The notes beneath the pieces are model-generated. The model was not told the origin of the DNA. It saw nothing but the letters and a program-made list of their open reading frames with translations, and made no database searches. Made by a program: the position numbers and the translations under genes. A DNA stretch of 64,000 nt from CAWCFV01 sp963794995. Its GTDB lineage: Bacteria > Actinomycetota > Actinomycetes > JACCUZ01. The stretch spans positions 2,480,001 through 2,544,000 of the forward strand of contig CAWCFV010000002.1 in the NCBI GenBank assembly GCA_963794995.1. Direction: 5' to 3'. Positions 53,418-62,781 of this stretch are shown in pieces; position 1 is the stretch's first letter, and every line of letters starts with the position of its first letter.

Positions 53418-54593
53418 ATGGAGTTCCGCCGCATCCCCGGCCTGCCGCCCTACGTCTTCACGATCATCGACGGGCTCAAGCTGGAGGCCAGGCGGGCCGG
53501 CCGCGACGTCATCGACCTCGGCTTCGGCAACCCCGACCTGCCCTCGCCCGACATCGCCGTCGAGAAGCTTGCCGAGGCAGCGCACAACTCCCGCAACCAC
53601 CGGTACTCGGCCAGCCGAGGCATCCCCAAGCTGCGGCAGGCCGTCGCCGCCCTCTACCAGCGCAAGTTCGGTGTCACTCTCGACCCCGACACCGAGGTCA
53701 TCTCGACGATCGGCGCCAAGGAGGGGTTCAGCCACCTGATGTGGGTGCTGCTCCAGCCCGGCGACGCGGCGCTCGTGCCGAGCCCGTCGTACCCCATCCA
53801 CATCTGGGGGCCGTACTTCGCCGGCGCCGACGCCCGGCAGGTTCCGGTGGGCACCGGCGAGGACTACATCGCCAACGTGATGGAGGCCTGGGAGCTCGGC
53901 TGGCCCAAGCCGCGGGTGGTGGTGCTGTCGTTCCCGCACAACCCGACGACGGCCACCGTCGAGCTGGCCGACCTGCAGCGGCTGGTCGACTGGGCACGGG
54001 AGCGTGAGGTCGTCCTGGTCCACGACTTCGCCTACGCCGACGTCGCGTTCGACGGGTGGCAGCCGCCGTCGATCCTGCAGTGCGAGGGCGCCAAGGACTG
54101 CGCGGTCGAGCTGTACTCGATGACCAAGTCGTTCTCGATGGCCGGCTGGCGGGTCGCGTTCCTCGTCGGCAACAGCGAGGTGGTCGGCGCCCTCGGCAAG
54201 CTCAAGAGCTACCTCGACTACGGCACCTTCCAGCCGATCCAGATCGCCGCGACCGTCACGATGAACGAGGCCTCGGACTACCCGGCCGAGGTCAACGCCG
54301 TCTACGAGTCCCGCCGCAACGCCCTCATCGACGGCCTCGGCCGCATCGGGTGGGAGGTCGAGCGGCCGCGGGGGACGATGTTCGCCTGGGCGCCGATCCC
54401 CGAGGCGTACGCCGAGATGGGCTCGATCGAGTTCGCCACCCACATCGTCAAGGAGTGCGACGTCGCGGTGTCGCCGGGCGTCGGCTTCGGCCCGGCCGGG
54501 GACAGGTTCGTCCGGTTCGCCCTCATCGAGAACGAGCAGCGGATCGTCCAGGCCGTCCGCCACCTCAAGCGCGGCCTGCCCAAGCTCGGCTGA
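53418..54593 (+). CDS. class I/II aminotransferase, alanine aminotransferase (AlaC) type
   Basis: PLP enzyme of 391 aa. It has IDLGFGNPDLPSP, HRYSASRGIPKLR, VPSPSYPIHIWGPYF, LSFPHNPTTATVE and HDFAYADVAFDG. The PLP lysine is in YSMTKSFSMAGWRVAF and the carboxylate Arg in RFVRFALIENEQRI. The whole pattern matches AlaC/YfdZ-type glutamate-pyruvate aminotransferases rather than aspartate aminotransferases. It lies 35 bp after rsmI on the same strand. A strong inverted repeat follows its stop. Confidence 0.9.
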   Translation: MEFRRIPGLPPYVFTIIDGLKLEARRAGRDVIDLGFGNPDLPSPDIAVEKLAEAAHNSRNHRYSASRGIPKLRQAVAALYQRKFGVTLDPDTEVISTIGAKEGFSHLMWVLLQPGDAALVPSPSYPIHIWGPYFAGADARQVPVGTGEDYIANVMEAWELGWPKPRVVVLSFPHNPTTATVELADLQRLVDWAREREVVLVHDFAYADVAFDGWQPPSILQCEGAKDCAVELYSMTKSFSMAGWRVAFLVGNSEVVGALGKLKSYLDYGTFQPIQIAATVTMNEASDYPAEVNAVYESRRNALIDGLGRIGWEVERPRGTMFAWAPIPEAYAEMGSIEFATHIVKECDVAVSPGVGFGPAGDRFVRFALIENEQRIVQAVRHLKRGLPKLG

Positions 54594-54603
54594 CCCCCGC
54601 TCA

Positions 54604-54649
54604 CTTGTCAGCCGCTCGCGCCGCTACGCGGCAGCGAGCGGCTGACAAG
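54604..54649 (+). terminator. long inverted repeat after the aminotransferase gene
   Basis: CTTGTCAGCCGCTCG (54604-54618) and CGAGCGGCTGACAAG (54635-54649) match perfectly over 15 bp. The 16-base interior forms a further 5-bp stem (GCCGC/GCGGC). It starts 10 bp after the stop and ends 30 bp before metG. It is most likely a terminator, though it lacks a U-tract and could equally be a dispersed palindromic repeat. Confidence 0.6.
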
Positions 54650-54679
54650 GGGGTGGCGGGGCGCCCGTAGGCTGGCGGG

Positions 54680-56293
54680 ATGACCGACGCCGCAGCCGAC
54701 GCAGCCCCGCCGGGGGAGAAGACCCCCGCCGGGAAGGCGTACTACGTCACGACGCCGATCTACTACGTGAGCGCGGCACCGCACATCGGCAACGCGTACA
54801 CGACGGTGGCGGGTGACGTCCTGACCCGGTGGCACCGGCAGCGCGGGGAGGACGTCTGGTACCTCACCGGCACCGACGAGCACGGCGAGAAGGTGCTCCG
54901 CTCGGCCGAGGCGGCGGGCATGACCGCCGAGGACTTCACCGACGAGCTCGTCGAGACGGCCTGGAAGCCGGTGCTCGCCACCATCGACGCCGCGAACGAC
55001 GACTTCATCCGCACCACCGACCCGCGGCACACGCGCCGGGTGCAGGAGTTCTGGTCGACGCTGAACGACAAGGGCGACGTCTACCAGGGCAGCTACGAGG
55101 GCCCCTACTGCGTCGCGTGCGAGGAGTTCAAGCTCGAGAGCGAGCTCGTCGAGGGCGAGAACGGCGACAGGCTCTGCCCGATCCACGGCCGCCCGGTCGA
55201 GTGGCTGGCGGAGCAGAACTACTTCTTCCGGCTCTCGGCCTACGCCGACCGGCTGCTCGCGCTGTACGAGTCCCAGCCCGACTTCGTGCAGCCGGCCAGC
55301 GCCCGCAACGAGGTCGTGTCCTTCGTCCGGGCGGGCCTGCAGGACCTGTCGATCTCGCGCTCGACGTTCAACTGGGGCATCCCGATCCCGTGGGACGACA
55401 AGCACGTCCTCTATGTGTGGATCGACGCCCTGCTCAACTACCTGTCCGCCGCGGGCTACGGCGACGAGGCCGCCGCCGAGAAGTTCGCCCGCACCTGGCC
55501 GCCGGACGTCCACCTGGTCGGGAAGGACATCCTCCGCTTCCACGCCGTGATCTGGCCCGCGATGCTGCTGGCGGCCGACGTGCCGCTGCCGAAGACGGTC
55601 TTCGCCCACGGCTGGCTGCTGGTCGGTGGCGAGAAGATGAGCAAGTCCAAGCTGACGGCGATCCCGCCCAGCCAGATCGTCGACGTCTTCGGCTCCGACG
55701 CGTTCCGCTACTACTTCCTGCGGGCCATCGAGTTCGGCCAGGACGGCTCGTTCTCGTGGGAGGACCTCAGCGCCCGCTACAAGGCGGAGCTCGCCGACCA
55801 GCTGGGCAACCTCGCGTCGCGGCTGACCTCGATGGTCGGGCGCTACCGCGACGGCGCCCTGCCGGCCCCGGTCGACGAGCCTGCGCTGGCCGAGGGTGCG
55901 GCAGCGGCCGCTGCCGCCGCCGACGCGGCGATCGACCGGCTGGACCTGCAGGGCGCGATCCTCGCGGCCATGGACTACGTCCGGGTGGTCAACACCTACG
56001 TCACCGAGCAGGAGCCGTGGAAGGTCGCCAAGGACGACGCCCGCGGCGCCGACCTCGACCGGATCCTGTACGCGACGGCCGAGGCGCTGCGGGTCGTCGC
56101 GGTGCTGCTGCACCCGGTGATGCCGAAGGCGACCACCCTGCTGTGGGAGGCACTCGGCGCCGAGGCCACGGTCGGCCGGATCGCTGACGCCCGCGTGCAG
56201 GACGCCGGGCGCTGGGGCCAGCTCCCGGCCGGCGCCCCGGTCACCAAGACCGAGCCGTTGTTCCCGCGCATCGAGGAGCCCGAGCAGGCATGA
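54680..56293 (+). CDS. metG: methionyl-tRNA synthetase
   Basis: Class I synthetase of 537 aa, the short form without a C-terminal tRNA-binding domain, as in mycobacteria. The HIGH motif is APHIGNAYT and the KMSKS loop GGEKMSKSKL. The zinc-knuckle region keeps one CxxC and one CxxH pair (YCVACEEFK, LCPIHGRP). The anticodon-binding helix bundle fills the last 180 residues (VRVVNTYVTEQEPWKVAK). ATG at 54680 gives the start TDAAADAAPP, an extension of about 18 residues before the Rossmann fold. It overlaps tatD by four bases. Confidence 0.96.
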   Translation: MTDAAADAAPPGEKTPAGKAYYVTTPIYYVSAAPHIGNAYTTVAGDVLTRWHRQRGEDVWYLTGTDEHGEKVLRSAEAAGMTAEDFTDELVETAWKPVLATIDAANDDFIRTTDPRHTRRVQEFWSTLNDKGDVYQGSYEGPYCVACEEFKLESELVEGENGDRLCPIHGRPVEWLAEQNYFFRLSAYADRLLALYESQPDFVQPASARNEVVSFVRAGLQDLSISRSTFNWGIPIPWDDKHVLYVWIDALLNYLSAAGYGDEAAAEKFARTWPPDVHLVGKDILRFHAVIWPAMLLAADVPLPKTVFAHGWLLVGGEKMSKSKLTAIPPSQIVDVFGSDAFRYYFLRAIEFGQDGSFSWEDLSARYKAELADQLGNLASRLTSMVGRYRDGALPAPVDEPALAEGAAAAAAAADAAIDRLDLQGAILAAMDYVRVVNTYVTEQEPWKVAKDDARGADLDRILYATAEALRVVAVLLHPVMPKATTLLWEALGAEATVGRIADARVQDAGRWGQLPAGAPVTKTEPLFPRIEEPEQA

Positions 56294-57168
56294 GCCCCGA
56301 CGGCCCCACCCGAGCGCGGGGCGGGCGGGTGAGCGGACCTCGTGACCGGCCACCGGCGCCGGAGCCGCTGCGGGTGCCGGTCGCCGACTCGCACTGCCAC
56401 CTCGACATCGCCGACCCGCCCGAGGACTGGCTGTCGGTCGAGGACGCGCTGGCCGCCTCCGCGGCGGCCGGGGTGCCGCGGATCGTGCAGATCGGCTGTG
56501 ACCTGCCCGGCGCACGGTGGGCGGTCGAGACGGCCCGCCGCCACGACGAGATCGTGGCGGGCGTCGCCCTGCACCCCAACGAGGCGCCGCTGCTCGCGGC
56601 GGCCGGGTCGCTGGAGGCTGCCCTGGCCGAGATCGACGAGCTGGCCGCCGACCCGGCCGTGCGCGCCGTGGGCGAGACCGGGCTGGACTTCTACCGCACC
56701 GGCCCCGAGGGGCGCGCCGACCAGGAGTCGTCGTTCCGCGCGCACATCGAGCTGGCGAAGCGGCACGGCAAGGCGCTGGTCATCCACGACCGCGACGCGC
56801 ACGACGACGTGCTGCGCGTCCTCGAGGACGCCGGACCGCCGGACCGGGTCGTCTTCCACTGCTTCTCCGGCGACGTCGCGATGGCCGAGCACTGCGCACG
56901 GCGCGGGTGGTACCTGTCGTTCGCCGGCACCGTGACGTTCAAGAACGCCGACGGGCTGCGCGCCGCGCTCGCCGCGGCACCGCTCGACCGGCTGCTCGTC
57001 GAGACCGACGCGCCGTACCTCACCCCGATGCCGTTCCGCGGCAGGCCGAACGCGTCGTACCTGGTCCCGCACACCCTGCGGGCGATGGCCGCGGTCAAGG
57101 ACGTCGACGAGGACACCCTGGCGTCCGCGGTCGCCGACGCCACCGACGCCGCCTTCGGTCCCTGGTGA
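56290..57168 (+). CDS. tatD: TatD-family metal-dependent hydrolase
   Basis: Amidohydrolase-fold DNase of 292 aa. Metal ligands are visible in VADSHCHLDIAD, VGETGLDFYR, LVIHDRDAHDDV, VVFHCFSGD and VETDAPYLTPMPFRG. An Arg/Pro-rich extension of about 30 residues precedes the domain. The family acts as 3'-5' exonuclease or D-aminoacyl-tRNA deacylase (family knowledge). It is translationally coupled to metG (ATGA). The order metG-tatD-rpfB-rsmA-ispE matches mycobacteria. Confidence 0.93.
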   Translation: MSPDGPTRARGGRVSGPRDRPPAPEPLRVPVADSHCHLDIADPPEDWLSVEDALAASAAAGVPRIVQIGCDLPGARWAVETARRHDEIVAGVALHPNEAPLLAAAGSLEAALAEIDELAADPAVRAVGETGLDFYRTGPEGRADQESSFRAHIELAKRHGKALVIHDRDAHDDVLRVLEDAGPPDRVVFHCFSGDVAMAEHCARRGWYLSFAGTVTFKNADGLRAALAAAPLDRLLVETDAPYLTPMPFRGRPNASYLVPHTLRAMAAVKDVDEDTLASAVADATDAAFGPW

Positions 57169-57252
57169 CCCGGGGGCAGACGAGCGGTCGGGGTGGGGCT
57201 GCTGGGACTCGTGTTGCCGCCCGGCGAAGCGGGCCGGTACCGTCGTCGGCCT

Positions 57253-58410
57253 ATGAGCGGTCAGCCCAGGGGTCGGCACTCGGCAGGACCCCGGCGGTCC
57301 TCGCTGCGGACCGTGCTGACCGTCGGGCCCACCCTCGCGCTCCAGCTCGCCGTCGTCGTGGCGCTGGTCGCCGGCACCACCGCGTTCGTCTCCCTGGAGA
57401 AGACCGTCACCGTCTCGATCGACGGACGCGAGCACGAGGTCCGCGGGTCCGCCCGGACCGTGGGTGACCTGCTCGAGGACGAGGGCATCTCCTACGACCA
57501 GGCGCACGACCTCGTCGCCCCGTCGCCGCGAACCTCGCTCGAGGACGGCGACACCGTGCAGCTGCGCTACGGCCGGCCGGTCCTGCTCACCGTCGAGGGT
57601 CGGACCCGCACCGTGTGGACCACCGGCCGCACCGTGTCCGAGGCCCTGCGGCTGCTGGGCGTACGCACCGAAGGTGCCTGGGTGTCCGCCTCCCGCAGCC
57701 GGCGGATCACCCCCGGCGGCATCGAGCTCGACGTGCGGCTGCCGCACCACCTCACCTTCCTCGCCGACGGCGAGCGGCACGAGGTGACCACCACGGCGAC
57801 CACCGTGCGCAGCGCGCTGGCCGAGGCCGGGCTGCGGCTGCGCGCGCGGGACCGGGTGTCGACCGACCTGGCCACCCAGCCCTACTCCGAGCAGGTCGTG
57901 TCGGTGACCCGGGTCGACGGCAAGCGGGTCGTCGAGGAGCGCCCGATCCGCTTCGACACGGTGAAGAAGAAGAGCGACGAGCTCTTCGAGGGCCAGACCA
58001 AGGTCGTCGAGCAGGGCAAGGTGGGCATCGAGGTGCGGACGTTCCGCGAGACCTACCTCGACGGCGAGCTCGACGCCCGGACCCTCCTCGAGAAGCACGT
58101 GGCCGAGGAGCCCGTCACGCAGGTGCTGCTGGTCGGCACCAAGAAGGTTCCCGACAACACCCCGGCCGCCGACGGGCTCAACTGGGCGGCCCTGGCTGCC
58201 TGCGAGTCCGGCGGCAACCCCCGCGCCTACAACCCGGCCGGGCCGTACTACGGGCTCTACCAGTTCCTGGAGAGCACCTGGCGCTCGGTGGGCGGCGTGG
58301 GTGTGCCCACCGACGCCAGCCCGTCCGAGCAGACCTACCGCGCACAGATCCTGTACAACCGCAGTGGCGCCGGCCAGTGGCCGGTCTGCGGCAGGAACCT
58401 CTTCAGCTGA
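57253..58410 (+). CDS. rpfB: resuscitation-promoting factor RpfB
   Basis: Secreted or anchored muralytic protein of 385 aa. One N-terminal membrane helix (TLALQLAVVVALVAGTTAF, about 31-49) is followed by DUF348 repeats (about 55-190: VTVSIDGREHEVRGSARTV; VLLTVEGRTRTVWTTGRTV). A G5 domain (about 200-285) and the lysozyme-like Rpf domain (about 300-385) complete it. The Rpf domain has the catalytic Glu in WAALAACESGGNPRAYN and ends YNRSGAGQWPVCGRNL with its Cys pair. This is the RpfB architecture of mycobacteria. ATG at 57253 is used. No riboswitch was seen in the short upstream gap. Confidence 0.95.
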   Translation: MSGQPRGRHSAGPRRSSLRTVLTVGPTLALQLAVVVALVAGTTAFVSLEKTVTVSIDGREHEVRGSARTVGDLLEDEGISYDQAHDLVAPSPRTSLEDGDTVQLRYGRPVLLTVEGRTRTVWTTGRTVSEALRLLGVRTEGAWVSASRSRRITPGGIELDVRLPHHLTFLADGERHEVTTTATTVRSALAEAGLRLRARDRVSTDLATQPYSEQVVSVTRVDGKRVVEERPIRFDTVKKKSDELFEGQTKVVEQGKVGIEVRTFRETYLDGELDARTLLEKHVAEEPVTQVLLVGTKKVPDNTPAADGLNWAALAACESGGNPRAYNPAGPYYGLYQFLESTWRSVGGVGVPTDASPSEQTYRAQILYNRSGAGQWPVCGRNLFS

Positions 58411-58425
58411 CGCAGGGCGGACCCC

Positions 58426-59298
58426 GTGGACGACATCCCGGCGGCGGCAGCTCCGGTGCTCCTCGGTCCGGCCGAGGTGCGCCACCTGGCGGCCCGCCTC
58501 GGGGTCCGGCCGACCAAGACGCTCGGCCAGAACTTCGTCATCGACCCCAACACCGTGCGCCGGATCGTGCGCGCGGCCGAGGTCGGGCCCGACGACCACG
58601 TCGTCGAGGTCGGCCCCGGGCTGGGCTCGCTCACCCTCGCGCTGCTGCCGCAGGTCGCGTCGGTCACCGCCGTCGAGGTCGACCCGGTCCTGGCGGCCGA
58701 GCTGCCGTCGACGGTCGCCCGGCACGCGCCGGCGTACGTCGACCGGCTGACCGTCGTGACCGCGGACGCGCTGCGGCTCGAGGCGCTGCCGGGGCCGGCG
58801 CCGACCGCCCTGGTGGCCAACCTCCCGTACAACATCTCGGTGCCGGTCCTCCTGCACCTCCTGGACACCTTCCCGTCCGTGCGCCGGGTGCTGGTCATGG
58901 TGCAGGCCGAGGTGGCCGACCGGCTGGCGGCCCCGCCGGGCTCGAAGGTCTACGGCGTGCCGTCGGTGAAGGCCGCCTGGCATGCGCAGGTCCGCCGGGC
59001 CGGGACGGTCGGGCGCACGGTGTTCTGGCCCGCGCCGAACGTCGACTCCGGGCTGGTCGCGATGACCCGGCGCGAGCCGCCCGAGACGCCGGCGAGCCAG
59101 GCGGAGGTCTTCGCCGTCGTCGACGCCGCCTTCGCCCAGCGCCGCAAGACCCTGCGCGCGGCCCTGGCCGGCTGGGCCGGCTCGCCGGCCGCGGCCGAGG
59201 ACGCCCTGCGCGCCGCGGGCATCGACCCGCGGACCCGCGGCGAGGCGCTCGGCGTGACCGAGTTCGCCCGGCTGGCGGCGTACCGGCCGCTGTCGTGA
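58426..59298 (+). CDS. rsmA: 16S rRNA dimethyladenosine transferase
   Basis: SAM-dependent enzyme of 290 aa (KsgA) that dimethylates A1518 and A1519 of 16S rRNA, a late check in small-subunit assembly. It shows TKTLGQNFVIDPNTVRRIV, VVEVGPGLGSLTLALLP, VEVDPVLAAELP, ALVANLPYNISVPVLLHLL (the NLPY catalytic motif) and FAQRRKTLRAALAGW. The GTG start at 58426 lies 15 bp after rpfB. It is followed by ispE, as in M. tuberculosis. Confidence 0.96.
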   Translation: MDDIPAAAAPVLLGPAEVRHLAARLGVRPTKTLGQNFVIDPNTVRRIVRAAEVGPDDHVVEVGPGLGSLTLALLPQVASVTAVEVDPVLAAELPSTVARHAPAYVDRLTVVTADALRLEALPGPAPTALVANLPYNISVPVLLHLLDTFPSVRRVLVMVQAEVADRLAAPPGSKVYGVPSVKAAWHAQVRRAGTVGRTVFWPAPNVDSGLVAMTRREPPETPASQAEVFAVVDAAFAQRRKTLRAALAGWAGSPAAAEDALRAAGIDPRTRGEALGVTEFARLAAYRPLS

Positions 59299-59324
59299 CC
59301 CCGACATCCTCGTAGGGTCCGGTC

Positions 59325-60236
59325 ATGACCTCGGTGACCGTGCGCGCACCCGCCAAGGTCAACCTGGGCCTCGCCGTCGGACCGCCGCGCCCGGACGGCT
59401 TCCACGAGGTGGCCACGGCCTACCACGCGATCTCGCTGCACGACGAGCTCGTCGCCACCGAGGCGGACGACCTCACCGTCAGCGTCACGACGGCCGACGG
59501 GGTGCCGCTGGACGACGTCCCCCAGGACGCCACGAACCTCGCGGTCGCCGCGGCCCTGGCGCTGGCCGAGCACACCGGCGCGGAGCCGCGCGCCCGGCTG
59601 CACGTCACCAAGGCGATCCCGGTGGCCGGTGGCATGGCGGGCGGCAGCGCCGACGCCGCGGCCGCGCTGGTCGCCTGCGACGCCCTCTGGCAGACCGGGC
59701 TCTCGCGTGACGAGCTGCGTCACCTCGCGGGCCGGCTCGGCAGCGACGTGCCGTTCTCCCTGGTCGGGGGCACCGCCCTGGGCACCGGACGGGGCGAGGT
59801 GCTCACGCCGGTGCTCGCCCGCGGCAGGTTCGAGTGGGTCGTCGCGATCTCGGACAGCGGCCTCTCGACCCCCACGGTCTACCGGGAGTGCGACCGCCTG
59901 CGCGGTGACGCGGCGGTCCTGGAGCCGCGCGTCTCGCACGCGCTGATGGCGGCCCTGCGAGGGGGCGACGCCGACGCCCTCGGCGCGGCGCTGCACAACG
60001 ACCTGCAGGACGCGGCGATCTCGCTGCGTCCCGAGCTGCAGCAGACCCTCGACACCGGCGAGCAGGCCGGCGCCCTCGGCGGGCTCGTGTCCGGCAGCGG
60101 GCCGAGCGTCGTGTTCCTCGCGCGCAGCCGTGAGCACGCGATCGACATCGCCGTGGCGCTGAGCGCCACCGGCACCTGCCGGGCGGTGCGACGGGCGCAC
60201 GGACCGGTGGCCGGCGCCCGCGTCGTGGGGGGGTAG
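59325..60236 (+). CDS. ispE: 4-diphosphocytidyl-2-C-methyl-D-erythritol kinase
   Basis: GHMP kinase of 303 aa in the MEP route to isoprenoids; it phosphorylates CDP-ME with ATP. It shows RAPAKVNLGLAVGPPRPDGF (substrate start), KAIPVAGGMAGGSADAAAAL (ATP loop) and LGSDVPFSLVGGTALGTGRG. The third motif follows, GGLVSGSGPSVVFLAR. ATG at 59325. The isoprenoid product feeds polyprenyl phosphates used by wall synthesis and by the mannosyltransferase upstream. It ends six bases before the ABC-F gene. Confidence 0.96.
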   Translation: MTSVTVRAPAKVNLGLAVGPPRPDGFHEVATAYHAISLHDELVATEADDLTVSVTTADGVPLDDVPQDATNLAVAAALALAEHTGAEPRARLHVTKAIPVAGGMAGGSADAAAALVACDALWQTGLSRDELRHLAGRLGSDVPFSLVGGTALGTGRGEVLTPVLARGRFEWVVAISDSGLSTPTVYRECDRLRGDAAVLEPRVSHALMAALRGGDADALGAALHNDLQDAAISLRPELQQTLDTGEQAGALGGLVSGSGPSVVFLARSREHAIDIAVALSATGTCRAVRRAHGPVAGARVVGG

Positions 60237-60242
60237 CCGGGC

Positions 60243-62045
60243 GTGGCACGCAACCTGGTCAACCTGGAGGCCGTCGTCAAGGGGTACGGCACCCGGGTGC
60301 TCCTGGACGACGTGTCGCTGGGCGTCGCGGAGGGCGACCGCACCGGCGTCGTGGGCCGCAACGGTGACGGCAAGTCGACCCTGTTGCGGCTGCTGACCCG
60401 CCGTGAGCCGCCGGACTCGGGTCGGGTGACCCACGTCGGAGGGCTGCGGGTGGCCGAGGTCGGTCAGCGGGACGACCTGGACCCGACGGCGACGGTGCGC
60501 TCCCTCGTGGTCGGCGACGGACCCGCCCACGAGTGGGCCGCCGACCCGCGGGTGCGCGACGTCCTCGGCGGCCTGTTCGGCGGGCGGGCCGACCTCGACG
60601 CCATGTTGGACCGGGCCGTCGGCCCGCTCTCCGGTGGCGAGCGCCGCCGGGTCGCGCTGGCCCGCGCCCTCGTCGGCGACCACGACCTGCTGGTGCTGGA
60701 CGAGCCGACCAACCACCTCGACGTGGAGGGGATCGCCTGGCTGGCCCAGCACCTGCTGGCGCGGCGCGAGGCGCTGGTCGTGGTGACGCACGACCGGTGG
60801 TTCCTCGACGCGGTCTGCAGCCGCACCTGGGAGGTCCAGGGTGGCTCGGTCCACCCCTACGACGGCGGCTACTCGGCGTACGTGCTGGCTCGCGCCGAGC
60901 GGGACCGGATCGCGGCCGCCGAGGACACGCGGCGCGCCAACCTGGTCCGCAAGGAGCTCGCCTGGCTGCGGCGCGGACCGCCGGCGCGCACGTCCAAGCC
61001 GCGGTTCCGCATCGAGGCGGCCAACGCCCTGATCGCCGACGAGCCCGCGCCGCGCGACAGCGTCTCGCTGGTGAAGTTCGCCAGCGCCCGCCTCGGCCGC
61101 ACCGTCTACGACGTCACCGACGTGACCCTCGCGGTCGGTGACCGCGTGCTGCTCGACCGCCTCACCTGGCAGGTCGGCCCGGGGGACCGGGTGGGTGTCG
61201 CGGGTGTCAACGGCTCGGGCAAGACCTCGTTGATGCGGCTGCTCGTCGGGGAGGTCAGGCCGACCTCGGGCAAGGTCGTGCGCGGGGTGACGGTGCGCCC
61301 GGCGTACCTCTCGCAGGACGTCGTCGAGCTCGACCCGGCGCTGCGGGTCCTCGAGGCGGTCGAGTCGGTGCGCCGCGAGGTCGACCTGGGCAGGGGCCGG
61401 ACCATCACGGCGACCCAGATGTGCGAGCGGTTCGGCTTCGTCGGCAACGCCCAGTGGACGCCGGTCGGCGAGCTCTCCGGCGGCGAGCGCCGGCGCCTGC
61501 AGCTGCTCCGGCTGCTGATGGACGAGCCGAACGTGCTCGTGCTGGACGAACCGACCAACGACCTCGACATCGACACCCTCACCGCTCTCGAGGACCTGCT
61601 CGACGGCTGGCCCGGCACCCTGCTCGTCGTCTCGCACGACCGGTACTTCCTGGAGCGGGTGTGCGACGGGACGGTCGCGCTGCTCGGTGACGGCCGGCTG
61701 CGTGACCTCCCGGGAGGGATCGACGAGTACCTCGCCCTCCGCCGCGCCCGGACCGAGACGTCCGCGGCACCGCCGGTGGGTGCCGCACCCGCGGCCGAGC
61801 CGTCGGGCGGGCGTCCGCCGGGGCCGGACGCGGCGGCGGCGCGGGCGGCCCGCAAGGAGATGGCCCGGCTCGACCGGCAGCTGCAGACGCTCGGCGACCG
61901 CGAGGCGCGGCTGCACGACCGGATGGCCGCCGCAGCGACCGACCACGAGGCGGTCCTGGCGCTCGACGGCGACCTGCGCGCCCTGCAGGACGAGCGGGCC
62001 GCCCTCGAGCACCGCTGGCTCGAGCTCGCCGACCTGGACTCCTGA
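60243..62045 (+). CDS. ABC-F family ATPase (Uup/EttA-like)
   Basis: Soluble protein of 600 aa with two ABC domains and no membrane part. Site 1 has GVVGRNGDGKSTLLRLL and LSGGERRRVALARAL. Site 2 has GVAGVNGSGKTSLMRLL and LSGGERRRLQLLRLL. Walker B reads LLVLDEPTNHLD and VLVLDEPTNDLD. A linker with basic residues (about 215-260) joins the halves. A C-terminal coiled coil of about 70 residues (KEMARLDRQLQTLGDREARL) follows an Ala/Pro stretch, as in Uup. ABC-F proteins act on the ribosome; some give antibiotic resistance, but nothing here proves that. GTG start at 60243. Confidence 0.93.
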   Translation: MARNLVNLEAVVKGYGTRVLLDDVSLGVAEGDRTGVVGRNGDGKSTLLRLLTRREPPDSGRVTHVGGLRVAEVGQRDDLDPTATVRSLVVGDGPAHEWAADPRVRDVLGGLFGGRADLDAMLDRAVGPLSGGERRRVALARALVGDHDLLVLDEPTNHLDVEGIAWLAQHLLARREALVVVTHDRWFLDAVCSRTWEVQGGSVHPYDGGYSAYVLARAERDRIAAAEDTRRANLVRKELAWLRRGPPARTSKPRFRIEAANALIADEPAPRDSVSLVKFASARLGRTVYDVTDVTLAVGDRVLLDRLTWQVGPGDRVGVAGVNGSGKTSLMRLLVGEVRPTSGKVVRGVTVRPAYLSQDVVELDPALRVLEAVESVRREVDLGRGRTITATQMCERFGFVGNAQWTPVGELSGGERRRLQLLRLLMDEPNVLVLDEPTNDLDIDTLTALEDLLDGWPGTLLVVSHDRYFLERVCDGTVALLGDGRLRDLPGGIDEYLALRRARTETSAAPPVGAAPAAEPSGGRPPGPDAAAARAARKEMARLDRQLQTLGDREARLHDRMAAAATDHEAVLALDGDLRALQDERAALEHRWLELADLDS

Positions 62046-62079
62046 GCCCGCCGCGGGCGGCGGCGCGTACGCTCCGCGC

Positions 62080-62772
62080 ATGCCGGTCGCGCTGGAGTGG
62101 GGCCCCGTCGGTGCCCGGACCCTCGCCGAGCGCAGCGACGTCGTCGTCGTGGTCGACGTCCTGTCGTTCACGACCTCGCTGACCATCGCGGTCGAGCGCG
62201 GCGCCCGCGTCTGGCCGCACACCGGGGGTGAGCCCGCGCGCCAGCTGGCCCGCGACATCGGCGCCGTGCTGGCCGGCAACCGCAGCTCGCACGAGGGCCT
62301 GACCCTGTCCCCGGCCAGCCTGCTCGACGTCGACACCGACACGAGGCTGGTGCTGCCCTCGCCCAACGGCTCGTCGATCGCGTTCGCCGCGGTCAACGCC
62401 GAGGTGCAGGTCGTGGGCGGCTGTCTGCGCAACGCGTCGGCCGTCAGCCGTCACCTCGACGGCGTCGAGCGGATCGCCCTCGTCCCCGCGGGAGAGCGCT
62501 GGGGCGACGGCTCGCTGCGGCCGGCGTACGAGGACCTGGTCGGGGCCGGCGCCGTGGTCGACCGGCTGGTCGGCCGCAACCCCGCGCTGCAGCTGTCCCC
62601 GGAGGCGGAGGTCGCCGCGCTGGCCTTCCGCGCCCTGCGCCCGCTCGAGCTCTGCCCGTCGGGGCAGGAGCTGGTGGAGCGCGGCTACGCCGAGGACGTC
62701 CGGCTCGCCTCCGAGGTCGACGTCAGCGACGTGGTCCCGGTGCTGGTGGAGGGCCGCTTCGCCGCGGCGTGA
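62080..62772 (+). CDS. ComB-like 2-phosphosulfolactate phosphatase family protein
   Basis: Protein of 230 aa of the ComB family. It shows VVVVDVLSFTTSLTIAVERG (metal site), RLVLPSPNGSSIAFAAV and VVGGCLRNASAVSRHL. VPAGERWGDGSLRPAYEDLVG and a closing LCPSGQELVERGYAEDV follow. In archaea ComB makes sulfolactate for coenzyme M. Actinobacteria lack that pathway, so the actual substrate here is probably another phospho-acid. ATG at 62080. It converges on the MarR-type gene with nine bases between. Confidence 0.85.
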   Translation: MPVALEWGPVGARTLAERSDVVVVVDVLSFTTSLTIAVERGARVWPHTGGEPARQLARDIGAVLAGNRSSHEGLTLSPASLLDVDTDTRLVLPSPNGSSIAFAAVNAEVQVVGGCLRNASAVSRHLDGVERIALVPAGERWGDGSLRPAYEDLVGAGAVVDRLVGRNPALQLSPEAEVAALAFRALRPLELCPSGQELVERGYAEDVRLASEVDVSDVVPVLVEGRFAAA

Positions 62773-62781
62773 CCCGGTCGC

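Noticed and set aside
55996..62432. Two antisense open frames of more than 1000 codons across the metG-to-comB region
   Set aside because: Same GC-driven artefact. The plus strand holds seven well-conserved housekeeping genes in mycobacterial order.
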